This document shows, piece by piece, positions 1 through 8,398 of a stretch of DNA of 32,914 nucleotides. Location of the stretch: NCBI RefSeq assembly GCF_013870535.1, contig NZ_JACBXC010000008.1, forward strand, positions 1 through 32,914, given 5' to 3'. The stretch comes from Streptomyces phytophilus (GTDB lineage: Bacteria; Actinomycetota; Actinomycetes; Streptomycetales; Streptomycetaceae). A program made the position numbers and the translations under genes. Below the pieces are notes generated by a model. It was given only the letters and a program-made list of their open reading frames with translations. It was not told the DNA's origin and did no database searches. Position 1 is the first letter of the stretch; every line of letters starts with the position of its first letter.

Positions 1-2
1 AG

Positions 3-290
3 TTCCGGTCACGGAAGGTCGCCGCCGTGCTTACCCGGCACGGCCTGGTCGGCTCGATGGGCCGGGTCGGGGCGGCCGGCGACAACGCCGCGATGGAGAG
101 CTTCTTCGCGCTGCTTCAGAAGAACGTCCTCGACCGCCGTGCCTGGGCCACCCGGAAGCAACTGCGGATCGCGATCGTGACCTGGATCGAGCGCACCTAC
201 CACCGGCGCCGGCGCCAGCGACGCCTGGCCCGTTTGACCCCGGTCGAGTACGAGACCATCATGAGCCCGCCCGCAGCTCTGGCTGCATAA
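3..290 (+). CDS. IS3-family transposase, C-terminal end (cut by window edge)
   Basis: The frame is open from the first bases of the window to the TAA at 288-290, so only the C-terminal ~95 residues are seen. They match the end of an IS3-family OrfB (DDE integrase fold). The segment NAAMESFFALLQKNV carries the last catalytic glutamate, and the tail TYHRRRRQRRLARLTPVEYE is the typical basic C-terminus ending in the 'P-x-E-[FY]-E' signature. The catalytic aspartates would lie to the left of the window, so I cannot tell whether the element is intact. The first ATG/GTG-type codon inside the frame (27) is not the true start. No terminal inverted repeat or target duplication could be placed on the right side. 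Confidence 0.85.
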   Translation, partial: FRSRKVAAVLTRHGLVGSMGRVGAAGDNAAMESFFALLQKNVLDRRAWATRKQLRIAIVTWIERTYHRRRRQRRLARLTPVEYETIMSPPAALAA

Positions 291-803
291 ACCCCGCTGT
301 CACCCGATCATGCAGCAGTCCCGACATCCGCCGCTGCAGCGAGTGCGGCGACCAGAGCAAGCTCGGAATCCTGGTGCATTCCCGGCCCGGCGAAGTAACG
401 CACCCCGGCGCCAACTGATCTCCCGCCCCGGCCTTCGAGCCTCCGCCCGTCGCCAGCCCGACGGCAGGCAGAGGCCCTTGCGCTTCCAACTCGGATCCCG
501 GAGCCCCCGCCGCTCCGGGCCCGGCGGCCTGCCCCCAGCCTGCGCCCTGCGCACGAACTCCCGTCCTCCCCGCGAACGCTCAGTCCGCGCCACCCGCCCG
601 CCGCCACGGACACCTCCGAGCGCAGCCAGTCCAGCTCAACCTCCGCCCCAGCCCCGGATTCTCACTCTAGATGCAGCCTTCTCAACCAAGTTGCTGCCTT
701 GCAGGTCAAGCGCTAGTGAACGTCCGCCTCAGCCTCTCTCAGCTACCTACATCTACACAGGCCAGGCCGAGAACACAGCTTCACCATGAACGAGAAGGCA
801 CAC
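291..803. other. Gene-free stretch between the IS3 remnant and the membrane-protein gene
   Basis: I see no credible gene here. The open frames on both strands are arginine/proline/serine-rich shadows with no recognisable domain. The only structure I can point to is a copy of a degenerate repeat near 681-712, described separately. The last ~140 bases are noticeably less GC-rich than the DNA around them. Confidence 0.5.
681..712 (+). repeat. Degenerate ~30 bp repeat, left copy
   Basis: The sequence TTGCTGCCTTGCAGGTCAAG (691-710), with its upstream context CTCAACCAAG, resembles two copies at 12547-12578 and 12611-12639 on the far side of the nucleosidase/STAND block. By eye about 25 of 33 positions match the first right-hand copy and about 23 of 29 match the second, including GCAGGTCA in all three. 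Its core CTGC-CTT-GCAG is a small palindrome. It could be an old recombination or attachment site, an operator, or residue of a mobile element. Its function is unknown. Confidence 0.4.
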
Positions 804-1343
804 CTACGGCCCGGTGTCGACGTAAAGAGTGATCTGGACCGCCAGAACGGCGACGGCCACGACCTCAAGCAGGGAGATGACAAGCGGGACGGCCGCGCCC
901 GCTCCGTAGCCCCAGAAGACAGTCAAAGCCGCCAGCGGGACCGCGGCAAAGGCGGTGAGATCCACCGCGCACTGGATTACCTTGCGCTGGGCCCGGCGGG
1001 TATCGCGTCGGTGCGCCGTCTCCCACCCGAAGAGGCTTTCCGGTTCCCCTGCGAGTGCGCTCAGACGGGGTCCGAGATCGGTCCGTATGTAGCGGCCGAT
1101 CGCGCTGATCTTCTCGTCGTTCACCAGGTATGTCCACCCCAGGACGGACGTGGCGGCGGGCAGTGCCAGCAGCAGTTCGGCGTGGCGTGTCTGGGCAGCG
1201 CCGATCAGTACCGTCACCATCGCGGCCAGGGTGACGTAGAGGAGGTTGTCCCGGAAACCTATCCGGGTCTTCTGTTCTTCCTTCACTCTGTCGTACTCAG
1301 CCAGGAGCAGCTTGCCAATGGTGATGTCATCTGTGGCTGTCAC
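804..1343 (-). CDS. Four-helix membrane protein of unknown function
   Basis: The protein has 179 residues and starts with GTG. It has a short charged N-terminal helix (about 10-30, rich in K/E), a hairpin of hydrophobic helices (about 34-50 and 57-74), a soluble charged middle (75-122), and a second hairpin (about 124-144 and 150-174). The tail is very short. I do not recognise a named family, and no catalytic motif is visible. The layout (amphipathic helix, two TM pairs, small cytosolic loop) recalls small membrane proteins of bacterial conflict systems such as the SLATT group, but that is only a resemblance in shape. It is divergent from the nucleosidase/STAND block with about 200 bp between start codons, so a shared control region is possible. 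Confidence 0.75.
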   Translation of the reverse strand: MTATDDITIGKLLLAEYDRVKEEQKTRIGFRDNLLYVTLAAMVTVLIGAAQTRHAELLLALPAATSVLGWTYLVNDEKISAIGRYIRTDLGPRLSALAGEPESLFGWETAHRRDTRRAQRKVIQCAVDLTAFAAVPLAALTVFWGYGAGAAVPLVISLLEVVAVAVLAVQITLYVDTGP

Positions 1344-1501
1344 GCCTGGTCCTAGAGGTTCGGGGCGAAGGTGCGTCGACGGCCAATTCTGTACCCGCCA
1401 AGGAGCGGTGGGAAGGAAATCAGAGGCCGTTCCGATGTGGTCGGGCTGATCAACTCGAGAGCGGCGCCGAGGGTGGGACGGGGGCTGCGGTGAGGCGGCG
1501 G

Positions 1502-1534
1502 TAGGCTCAGCAGACGTTGCGGTTGTGAGGGGAA
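1502..1534 (+). promoter_or_regulatory. Candidate -10 box and ribosome binding site for the nucleosidase/STAND block
   Basis: TAGGCT at 1502-1507 fits a streptomycete vegetative -10 (TAnnnT), but I see no good -35 at 17-18 bp spacing. A purine-rich GAGGGGA at about 1527-1533 lies about 7 bases before the TTG at 1541 and supports that codon as the start. The rest of the interval 1344-1501, between the divergent genes, shows no other clear signal. Confidence 0.3.
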
Positions 1535-1540
1535 CATCCT

Positions 1541-2476
1541 TTGCTCGTAGGTGAGTTCGGTCTACATAATCCGGTCGTTGTGCTGACGGCTATCGGTCTG
1601 GAGTACGAGGCTGTGCGTGCACACCTCATCAATCCGCGCCGAGTGGTGCACGAGGGGACATGGTTCGAAGCCGGTGAGGTCGCAGGCTCGGGTCATCAGG
1701 TCGTTCTCGCGGAGGTGGGACCGGGGAACCGGCCGACGGCGGTGATCGCCGAGCAAGCAAGGACTCGGTTCACACCCCGGGCAATCATCTTCGTCGGGGT
1801 AGCAGGCAGCTTGAAGCCCGACGTGAGACTGGGCGATGTCGTGGTCGCGAGCAGGATTTATGCGTACGACGGGGCCAAGCACGTATCCGACGAGGTGCTC
1901 GCACGCCCGGCGGCCTGGGCGGCCTCGCACGATCTGCTGCAGGCCGCGAAGCATGCGCTGCGCGGAACCGAGTGGACCGGCCGCGTACGTGCGGGAGCCT
2001 TCGAGTCAGACGGTCCGCCTACGGTGCACTTCAAACCCGTCGCAGCTGGTGAGACCTTGCTGAGTTCGATGGATTCCGAGCTGCGTGAGCGGCTCACCCG
2101 TGTCTTCAACGATGCGGTGGCCGTGGAGATGGAAGGCGCAGGGCTGGCCGAGGCGGCTGCTATCGGCGGAGTCAAGACCCTGACGATCCGGGGCATCAGC
2201 GACTACGCTGACGGCGCGAAAGCGTCGGCCGATGCTCGCGGTATGCAGGGGGTCGCTGCGGCCCACGCCGCAGCAGCGGCGATGACTGCTCTCGCTGCCC
2301 TTCCCCTCGGCGTCGGTGAAGGCGGTGTCGACGGGCAGGGCTCCAGCACATCTGATGGTGCTGCGGTGCAAGGGCTGACGCAGGTCAACACGGCGGACCG
2401 CAAGGGTGTGGTCAACGCCGTTCAGAACGGCTCGCTCACCATCAACCATCACGGGCCGCAAGCGACCGAGCGGTGA
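1541..2476 (+). CDS. MTAN/PNP_UDP_1-type nucleosidase effector with C-terminal RHIM-like motif
   Basis: Residues 11 to about 255 form a nucleoside phosphorylase/nucleosidase domain related to 5'-methylthioadenosine/S-adenosylhomocysteine nucleosidase, which cleaves the N-glycosidic bond of purine nucleosides. Conserved features are E23 in GLEYEAV (equivalent to E. coli MTAN E12), FVGVAGS, the VEMEGA motif with M197-E198, and D221 in ISDYAD. The E198-D221 spacing of 23 equals E174-D197 of the E. coli enzyme, so the active site looks complete. A linker rich in G/S/A leads to the last ~30 residues, which carry the motif shared with both STAND ATPases. The start is TTG, chosen for its Shine-Dalgarno and because the domain begins at once. 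The stop overlaps the GTG of the next gene (GTGA), so translation is probably coupled. Inference: this is the toxic effector of an NLR-like pair. Its exact substrate is unknown. Confidence 0.88.
   Translation: MLVGEFGLHNPVVVLTAIGLEYEAVRAHLINPRRVVHEGTWFEAGEVAGSGHQVVLAEVGPGNRPTAVIAEQARTRFTPRAIIFVGVAGSLKPDVRLGDVVVASRIYAYDGAKHVSDEVLARPAAWAASHDLLQAAKHALRGTEWTGRVRAGAFESDGPPTVHFKPVAAGETLLSSMDSELRERLTRVFNDAVAVEMEGAGLAEAAAIGGVKTLTIRGISDYADGAKASADARGMQGVAAAHAAAAAMTALAALPLGVGEGGVDGQGSSTSDGAAVQGLTQVNTADRKGVVNAVQNGSLTINHHGPQATER
2381..2449 (+). other. RHIM-like/amyloid-type signalling motif, effector copy (C-terminal)
   Basis: Residues 281-303 of the first nucleosidase contain QVNTADRKG followed by VVNAVQNGSLTINH. 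The same motif with unchanged spacing occurs at the N-termini of both STAND ATPases in the block. Conserved positions are Q, N, [ST], A, G, then N-A-V-Q-x-G, then T-[IV]-N. The V-Q-x-G core with a following N resembles the RHIM core ([IV]-Q-[IVLC]-G). Known context: bacterial NLR-associated amyloid motifs sit at the C-terminus of effectors and at the N-terminus of the neighbouring NLR, exactly as here. Confidence 0.75.
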
Positions 2477-5400
2477 GCGGGGGCGACGAGCAGGCCGACG
2501 GTCCGCAGCCCGGAAATCCACACCCCGTCGAAGACCTTTCGATGGCACAGACCAATAGCGCCGATACTGGTGGCACGGTCAACGCCGTCCAGCACGGCAA
2601 CCAGACCATCAACAACTTCCTCGGACCTGATGCGCAGCGGCTCTTCACGCAATGGGAGAGAAGTCTGCGGCGCACTCCCGGCACGTTGAGCATCGCTCCG
2701 GGCCAGGTACTGGCAATGGAACGTGAGACTCCGCTGGCCTCCCTGACCGACGCCCTCAGCACGGCCCAGGCAGGTCATGTGCTCCTCGTCCGAGGGGAAC
2801 CCGGTGTCGGCAAGACCGCCCTGGTCTTGCGGTCCATCGACGAACTGCGCACCCGGTCCGTACACGTCCTGGCGGCCGCTGCGCCGGCAATGTCCCCGTA
2901 CGCGGGCGGCTTGGACGAACTCATCCACGCACTCGGGGCCCAGGACGGCACATCGAAAGCATCTGCTCCTCACGGAATTCTGGTCCTGGACGGTGCTGAA
3001 GCCGCTCAGGAGGGGCTCGAAAGCCTCGTCGTGGAAGCCGTGGAGGCAGCGATGGGTGCCGGGCTCACCGCCGTTCTGGTCAGCCGGGACGACGCGGCGG
3101 ACACTCTCCGGGACCTGCTGGACCGGGCTGGATGCACAGATGTCGGCGAAGTCATCGTGCCGTCCTTGGACGACCGGGAGATCGCCGAGATCCTGGCCTC
3201 GGCGCCGGAGTTGGCACGGCTCGCCAGTGATCCCCGATCACGCTGGCTGCTGCGCCGGATCGCCCTCATCGATCTGCTGCTGCGCTCCGTCAGGCGGGGC
3301 GCAGCACTGCCTGCTCAGCTAGCGAGTGAGGCCGAGGTCTACACCCATGTCTGGCTCGCGTTCGTGCTGAACAACCAGCGGATGGCCAACGGGGTAGTGC
3401 CCGAAGACCGCGGAGCGGCGCTCGTCTCTCTGGCAGAAGGACGGCTGACCGGCCGCCGCGCACCGTCCCTTCCCGGCCCCGCACTGGCTTCACTGCGCTC
3501 CGACGGCATCCTCGCTCCGCTCGGCGAGTCGTCGGCGACTTCGAACGAGGAGCACGCTTTCGCCCACGATGTACTGCGGGACTACGCCACCACCAAGCGT
3601 CTGCTGCTGGACGACGGCCTGTCCCTGCTGGACCTCCACGGGCCGCGGTGGGCCATTCGCGCCGGCCGTATCTTCTGCCAGATCAGGCTGCGGTCCGGGG
3701 CGGATGCGGCCGGAGGGTTCGTCACGCGGTGGAACCAGGTGCGCCAGCAGTTCAAGCAGCTGGCGGCCACGCACGGATCGCGGTGGAACGAGGTTCCCTG
3801 GGAGGCGGTGCTGTCCTCAGGGTGGTGCGCCGAGGCTCTCGCCGCACTGACTGAGGACCTGGTGCGCCGCCCCGAGCTTCTGAGCGAGCTGCTACGCTGC
3901 GTGACGTTGCGCTTCGGTGAGGATGGCGATCCGCTCGTCGCAGCCCCGGTCGTCGCCTGGCTGGCAGAGCACACGGACGTCTTCACGGACTACCGCAGCG
4001 AGCCGTGCGACACGCTCATGGTGACGTGGCTGCGGAGTGTCTCCGAACAAGAGATCCTGGGGGACGGCGTTCCAGACTACCGGCCGGTGCGGGTCCAACT
4101 GCGCGAGGCGATGTTTCGATCGGTGCCCAAGTTCCCCACGCCCGCGTTCATCGAGGCGCTGGCACTGCTCGGTGCGGATCGGGACGACGCTGCCGACACC
4201 CTGCTGCGACGGCTGGCCCGCGAACGCGCCCACACTTTGATGCCGGCAGTGGACCGTGGCGGGTCTGCCCGGTGCCTCGCCACGACGAACCCGGCGCTGC
4301 TCACGGAGCTCGCAGCGGCCTACTACGCGCCGTCGGCGGACCCGCTGCGTCTGCGTGGTGAGGTGCGGGGCCGTTCAGTGGGAAAGCATGAGTACCTCGG
4401 CATCCGCTCACAAGGGCAGGCTGCCTGGTGGCGGGGGCCGTTCTTCTCCCTGCTGCAGACGGATCCCGTGCGCTGCATGGAGCTGATCAGCACGCTTTTG
4501 GCTGCCGCCGTCCGGCCGGAGGACCGGTACAAGAGCGGAGACGAGCCGGATCCGGACAGCGCTTCTGCCCCGGCTCTGCGTGGCGACTTCCTGGGAACGG
4601 GAGACTGCGAGTATCCCGGCCGCGGGGACGCCTGGTCCTGGTATCGAGGCGCCCTGAACGGCCCACAGCCGTGCATGAGCGCGCTCATGGCTCTCGACCG
4701 TTGGCTGGACCAGCTGGTCCAGGGCCGTGTCATGCCAGCTCGCAGGGCTGCGGAACTGGTGCTCAGACGGGTGGGGACCGTGGCCGGGGCCGGCCTCGCC
4801 TACGGCATTTTGGTACGGCATCTGGACGAGATCAGCGACGAGCTGGACGGCTTCCTGGCCTCACCCCTGGTCTGGGAGCTTGAGAACGGTCGCACCGTCG
4901 CCGACATGATGTTCCGCAGGAGTAACGAGCTCCCTGGCGAGGAGCACCTGAAACTCTCCCCCGCCCAGGTGGCGATGTCTCTGGTTATCGATGCCAAACG
5001 ACGTGGGGACAACGCGGCCGCGGCACGATTGCAGGCCGTTGCAGGACGGCTTCGTTCAGCCGCGACCGATGTCATTGATGACCTGACACTCAGATTCTGG
5101 GCCGATCACCTGGACTGTGAACGTTTCGTTCTGGTGAGAGACGGCGGTCAGGCGGCCGTCGAGGTACAACCGTCCGAGGCCATCCGGCAGGAGCTTGAGC
5201 GGCGCCGTGGCCGGTCGGACCTCACGTCCAAGCAGTATGAGTTGCTCAACCGATATGCGCTGCACCAGGATCTTCCCGGCCGCATCGGTCCGTCGGCGCT
5301 GACAGAACCCAGCCAGTTGGAGAGCGACCTCCAGACGGCACGGAGCCTTCTCGACCACGCGGATTGCAGCACACAGAGGCTCGGCGGCGTGTATGCGGTT

Positions 5401-6723
5401 GCTGCGGCCGCCGTGTGCGCGGCGGCGAATGGAACCCTGGTGGCGGTCGAGGAGCTCTGCTGGTCGGTCGATCTTCTGACGGAGGTCGTCCTCGACTGCC
5501 CTGCGCATCTCGATGCGGATGTGTCTGACACGATCCAGCCTTGGGAGGGCAGCCGTCAGGCGGCCCTCGCACTACCACGCAGCCTTCTGCCGACGGTCGC
5601 GTTGTTGGCCACGGCCCCTCTTGGCACCGAGCGTGTCGGGCGTATCCGTGAAGCTGTCCTGCGGTGTAGCGCGCACCCGGTCCATGAGGTGCGGGCCTAC
5701 GCAGCCGAAGGGCTGCGTCCGTTGTGGTCCGCCCCGTGCTCGGCCACAGTGCGCTCATGTCACCACACCGTGGCGTGGGAGGCCGTGGAAGCCGGCCTCC
5801 GTCTCGTGGTCGAGGACGCCAACAGCCTCCTTGCCTCTCGCGCAGAGTCCTTGCGCCCGCCTGCGGCGGCGCTGGACCAGCTGACCGGCGAGGAGCTGTC
5901 GCTCCCCGTCCTAGGCACGGCGTTGCCTGCGATCCTTGAGGCCGCCCGCCTGCAGCATTGCAGGACGGCCCAGGCCCGGTCAGTACGAGCCCCGGTTCTG
6001 GACGCCTATGCGCGCGCGGCCTGCGTCTGGGGCGACGGTGGATACCACCGGCACTCGGAAGAGCATGGTGCGGTGGCGGAAGCGCTCCTTCGTAGCGGTG
6101 CCGAAGAGCCGACGGTGATGACCGGCTTCGTGGACACACTCACGGTGTCCCCCGCAGCGCTCAGCCATCTCCTGCATGGCCTGAAGATTGCCGCCACTTA
6201 CAGTCCCGAGCTGGCGAAAACTCTCGGCGTTGTCTGGCCTCACATCATGGAATCGGTTCTGACCCGCCCACTGCCTACCGAGCAGGTTGACCGCTTCGGA
6301 CACCAGGAGCGGCTGATGGAAGAGCTGGTCCCCAACCCCACGCCGTCCGGCGCGGACTTGCATGTGGACAGCACGCTGGCCAGGGCCCGGCGCACGTGGC
6401 TGACGTTGGGCCCTTTGCGTGACCTGATCGACAGCTGGACCACCTCTGCGGGCACAGAGAGGTTCGCCATCGACAATCTCGTCGGGTTCCTCAAGGCACA
6501 ACCGATCCATGAACAGATCGAGCCGGGTATGCGGTGGGTCCGGCAGCTCTGCGTCAGCAGCAACGGAGCGGTCGACTCGGCGGGGTTCTTGCTTGTCGAA
6601 TGGCTGCAGGACCTCCGCTCTGAGGTGACCGCTTCTGCCCGTCCCCACTATCGGGCGGTGGTCGACGGCCTCGCCCTCGCACAACACCCGAGTGCCCCAG
6701 CACTGCAACGGCTGGACGAATGA
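2473..6723 (+). CDS. Large STAND/NLR-like P-loop ATPase 1 with N-terminal RHIM-like motif
   Basis: The protein has 1416 residues. The RHIM-like motif occupies residues 26-49. A P-loop ATPase follows, with Walker A GEPGVGKT at 108-115, Walker B-like ILVLDGAE at 169-176, and a sensor-like strand AVLVSRDD. At about 363-378 the segment FAHDVLRDYATT resembles the winged-helix end of STAND ATPase modules. The remaining ~1000 residues are predicted mostly alpha-helical. I could not see WD40, LRR or regular TPR repeats in them, so the sensor is of an unrecognised type. The GTG start at 2473 overlaps the effector's stop. An in-frame ATG at 2542 would give a protein starting two residues before the motif, so both starts keep it. 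Inference: this is the sensor/scaffold that nucleates the effector upstream. I could not place a trigger. Confidence 0.85.
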   Translation: MSGGDEQADGPQPGNPHPVEDLSMAQTNSADTGGTVNAVQHGNQTINNFLGPDAQRLFTQWERSLRRTPGTLSIAPGQVLAMERETPLASLTDALSTAQAGHVLLVRGEPGVGKTALVLRSIDELRTRSVHVLAAAAPAMSPYAGGLDELIHALGAQDGTSKASAPHGILVLDGAEAAQEGLESLVVEAVEAAMGAGLTAVLVSRDDAADTLRDLLDRAGCTDVGEVIVPSLDDREIAEILASAPELARLASDPRSRWLLRRIALIDLLLRSVRRGAALPAQLASEAEVYTHVWLAFVLNNQRMANGVVPEDRGAALVSLAEGRLTGRRAPSLPGPALASLRSDGILAPLGESSATSNEEHAFAHDVLRDYATTKRLLLDDGLSLLDLHGPRWAIRAGRIFCQIRLRSGADAAGGFVTRWNQVRQQFKQLAATHGSRWNEVPWEAVLSSGWCAEALAALTEDLVRRPELLSELLRCVTLRFGEDGDPLVAAPVVAWLAEHTDVFTDYRSEPCDTLMVTWLRSVSEQEILGDGVPDYRPVRVQLREAMFRSVPKFPTPAFIEALALLGADRDDAADTLLRRLARERAHTLMPAVDRGGSARCLATTNPALLTELAAAYYAPSADPLRLRGEVRGRSVGKHEYLGIRSQGQAAWWRGPFFSLLQTDPVRCMELISTLLAAAVRPEDRYKSGDEPDPDSASAPALRGDFLGTGDCEYPGRGDAWSWYRGALNGPQPCMSALMALDRWLDQLVQGRVMPARRAAELVLRRVGTVAGAGLAYGILVRHLDEISDELDGFLASPLVWELENGRTVADMMFRRSNELPGEEHLKLSPAQVAMSLVIDAKRRGDNAAAARLQAVAGRLRSAATDVIDDLTLRFWADHLDCERFVLVRDGGQAAVEVQPSEAIRQELERRRGRSDLTSKQYELLNRYALHQDLPGRIGPSALTEPSQLESDLQTARSLLDHADCSTQRLGGVYAVAAAAVCAAANGTLVAVEELCWSVDLLTEVVLDCPAHLDADVSDTIQPWEGSRQAALALPRSLLPTVALLATAPLGTERVGRIREAVLRCSAHPVHEVRAYAAEGLRPLWSAPCSATVRSCHHTVAWEAVEAGLRLVVEDANSLLASRAESLRPPAAALDQLTGEELSLPVLGTALPAILEAARLQHCRTAQARSVRAPVLDAYARAACVWGDGGYHRHSEEHGAVAEALLRSGAEEPTVMTGFVDTLTVSPAALSHLLHGLKIAATYSPELAKTLGVVWPHIMESVLTRPLPTEQVDRFGHQERLMEELVPNPTPSGADLHVDSTLARARRTWLTLGPLRDLIDSWTTSAGTERFAIDNLVGFLKAQPIHEQIEPGMRWVRQLCVSSNGAVDSAGFLLVEWLQDLRSEVTASARPHYRAVVDGLALAQHPSAPALQRLDE
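2548..2619 (+). other. RHIM-like/amyloid-type signalling motif, ATPase 1 copy (N-terminal)
   Basis: Residues 26-49 of the first STAND ATPase contain QTNSADTGG followed by TVNAVQHGNQTINNF. The spacing is identical to the effector tail encoded at 2381-2449 and to the second ATPase (8468-8542). It lies in a short unstructured, Gly/Pro-rich N-terminal leader ahead of the ATPase domain, the usual place for an NLR-borne amyloid nucleator. Confidence 0.75.
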
Positions 6724-6856
6724 CCCACCCAGGCTCCAACCTCGCCCAGGCGCTCAGGCCCCGGCCACAGGCATTGCCCTGATGCGATGCTCAGCCGTGA
6801 AGTACGATCTCCGGCCGCCGCCGGGTGCCCTCACCGACAGCGATAAGGAATCTGCC
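6724..6856 (+). promoter_or_regulatory. Spacer before the second nucleosidase: candidate -10 and ribosome binding site
   Basis: TACGAT at 6803-6808 fits a -10 element, but the region 17-18 bp upstream has no good -35. AAGGAA at 6845-6850 is a good Shine-Dalgarno 6 bases before the TTG at 6857. The frame is open back to 6692 inside the preceding gene, and ATGs at 6782 and 6787 lack such a site. The 133 bp gap, against the overlap within the first pair, suggests that the second pair may have its own promoter. Confidence 0.3.
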
Positions 6857-8374
6857 TTGCACCAACCGAACAGCCCCCGTGTGGTGGTCCTGACCGCACT
6901 TCCTCTGGAGTACGAGGCGGTGCGCGTGCACCTGACGAACCTGGAGAGTGCAGAGCATGAGGCGGGGACCCGGATCGAGGAGGGCTCGCTGCCGGGCACG
7001 CCTTGGCGGGTGGCGATCGCCGAGCTCGGTGAGGGCATTACGAATGCCGCCGCCCTCACCGAGCGGATCAACTCATGGCTGAAGCCGGCCGCCCTGTTCT
7101 TCGTCGGAGTCGCCGGAGGTCTTAAGGACGGCGTCGAGCTCGGTGACGTCGTGGTTGCGACCAAGATCTACGCCTATCAAGGCGGCAAGCAGGACCCCGC
7201 CCAGTTCCTGGCCCGCCCGAACGCTTGGGACGCCTCCCACCGGCTTGAACAGGCCGCCCGTCATGCCCTGCGGTCCGACGAGTGGACCTCGCACATCCGC
7301 AGCCAGCGGCCACCGCGCCCGCCCGCCGTGCACCTCAAGCCCATCGCCTCCGGCGACGTCGTACTCAACTCAGCCGACAGTGCGCTCTCAGCCCAACTGC
7401 ACCACACGTACAACGACGCGGTGGCGATCGAGATGGAGAGCGCCGGCTTCGCCCGTGCGGCACACCTCGCCGACCAACTGCAGGCCCTCACAATCCGCGG
7501 CATCAGCGACAAGGCCGACGGCCTCAAGCACACGGCGGACGTGGGAGGAAGCCAGCCCCAGGCAGCCGCTCACGCCGCCGCAGCCGCCATCACCGTGATC
7601 ACGGCGCTCACACCCTCGACCTCGGCCTCCAACGCCTATCCCGCCGCCAATTCCGCGGAGGTCGGCACCGCGCGCACTCCGCACAACGGAGGTAGGCGGC
7701 CAACGGCCGACGGCTCGGGCCCCCAGTGGGAGCCGATGGCCGATGCCGTCGAGGTGAACTGGCGCAGAACGGGCCACAACTCACCCTTCAGCACGAGTGC
7801 GGCCGCCCTGGAGATCCATCTCGTCCCGGTCCCTTCCGGCAGCCGCATTGAGGTACGTAGACTGGCCCAGCTTGGTGACCAACTTATCCGCACCGGCCGG
7901 GAAGACGGCTTCTTCACTCTCTCCGAGCTGCTCGATACAGCTGCCGACGACCAGCACGCTCTGGTGACCACAGCGGGCGGTGGCCAAGGCACTACCGGAC
8001 TGGCAGTCCTGCGCACAGGACAACGCTCCGCATGGCAGCCGCTCCCCCACGACGGCATGGGAGCCGTACTCGACCCGGTTGAGCTGCCCCAGCAGATCGC
8101 CCGGCTACTGGCTCTCCTCCTCAGGTTGCCACTGCCCGACCCGCTGTCCGTCGCCCTGGGTATCGGTATCGATCCAGCCACCATGGTCAGCGAAGACACC
8201 ATGAGCCGCTTGCCCCGTAGCACGGCCCAGTTCCCGATGAGACACGACCTCTTGCGAGTCCACCCGGACGAATCGCTCACCATGAAGGAGCTGAACGCCA
8301 AGAGCGACAGCGTCGCCGAGGAGCTCGCTGCTCGCCTGCTCGCCAGCTTCCGTACCCCGCGCCGCAGTTTCTGA
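6857..8374 (+). CDS. MTAN/PNP_UDP_1-type nucleosidase 2 fused to an unrecognised C-terminal domain
   Basis: With the TTG start the protein has 505 residues. Residues 8 to about 255 are a paralogue of the nucleosidase at 1541-2476: VVVLTALPLEYEAV with E20, FVGVAGG, IEMESAG with M193-E194, and ISDKAD with D218, so the catalytic acids are present. It differs downstream: in place of the short tail with the RHIM-like motif, a low-complexity linker (about 255-287) leads to a ~215-residue globular domain beginning QWEPMADAVEVNW, which I do not recognise. It has alternating hydrophobic strands, a run of leucine-rich helix (QQIARLLALLLRLPLP) and a charged C-terminal helix. It is followed 24 bp later by the second STAND ATPase. 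Inference: a second effector whose coupling to its ATPase may use the new domain. The start is supported by AAGGAA at 6845-6850. Confidence 0.85.
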   Translation: MHQPNSPRVVVLTALPLEYEAVRVHLTNLESAEHEAGTRIEEGSLPGTPWRVAIAELGEGITNAAALTERINSWLKPAALFFVGVAGGLKDGVELGDVVVATKIYAYQGGKQDPAQFLARPNAWDASHRLEQAARHALRSDEWTSHIRSQRPPRPPAVHLKPIASGDVVLNSADSALSAQLHHTYNDAVAIEMESAGFARAAHLADQLQALTIRGISDKADGLKHTADVGGSQPQAAAHAAAAAITVITALTPSTSASNAYPAANSAEVGTARTPHNGGRRPTADGSGPQWEPMADAVEVNWRRTGHNSPFSTSAAALEIHLVPVPSGSRIEVRRLAQLGDQLIRTGREDGFFTLSELLDTAADDQHALVTTAGGGQGTTGLAVLRTGQRSAWQPLPHDGMGAVLDPVELPQQIARLLALLLRLPLPDPLSVALGIGIDPATMVSEDTMSRLPRSTAQFPMRHDLLRVHPDESLTMKELNAKSDSVAEELAARLLASFRTPRRSF

Positions 8375-8398
8375 CGTAGCCGAGAAGAAAGACGCACG

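Noticed and set aside
660-760. tRNA gene or tRNA-derived attachment site at the left repeat
   Set aside because: No cloverleaf, T-loop sequence or CCA-like end could be drawn.
5246-6139. Minus-strand open frame within the first STAND ATPase gene
   Set aside because: Low-complexity Pro/Arg/Gly composition typical of antisense frames in high-GC DNA.
7649-7693. NSAEVGTA... in the linker of nucleosidase 2 as a decayed RHIM-like motif
   Set aside because: Only N-S-A and G-T-A line up; the V-Q-x-G core and T-[IV]-N are missing. The match is too weak to call.
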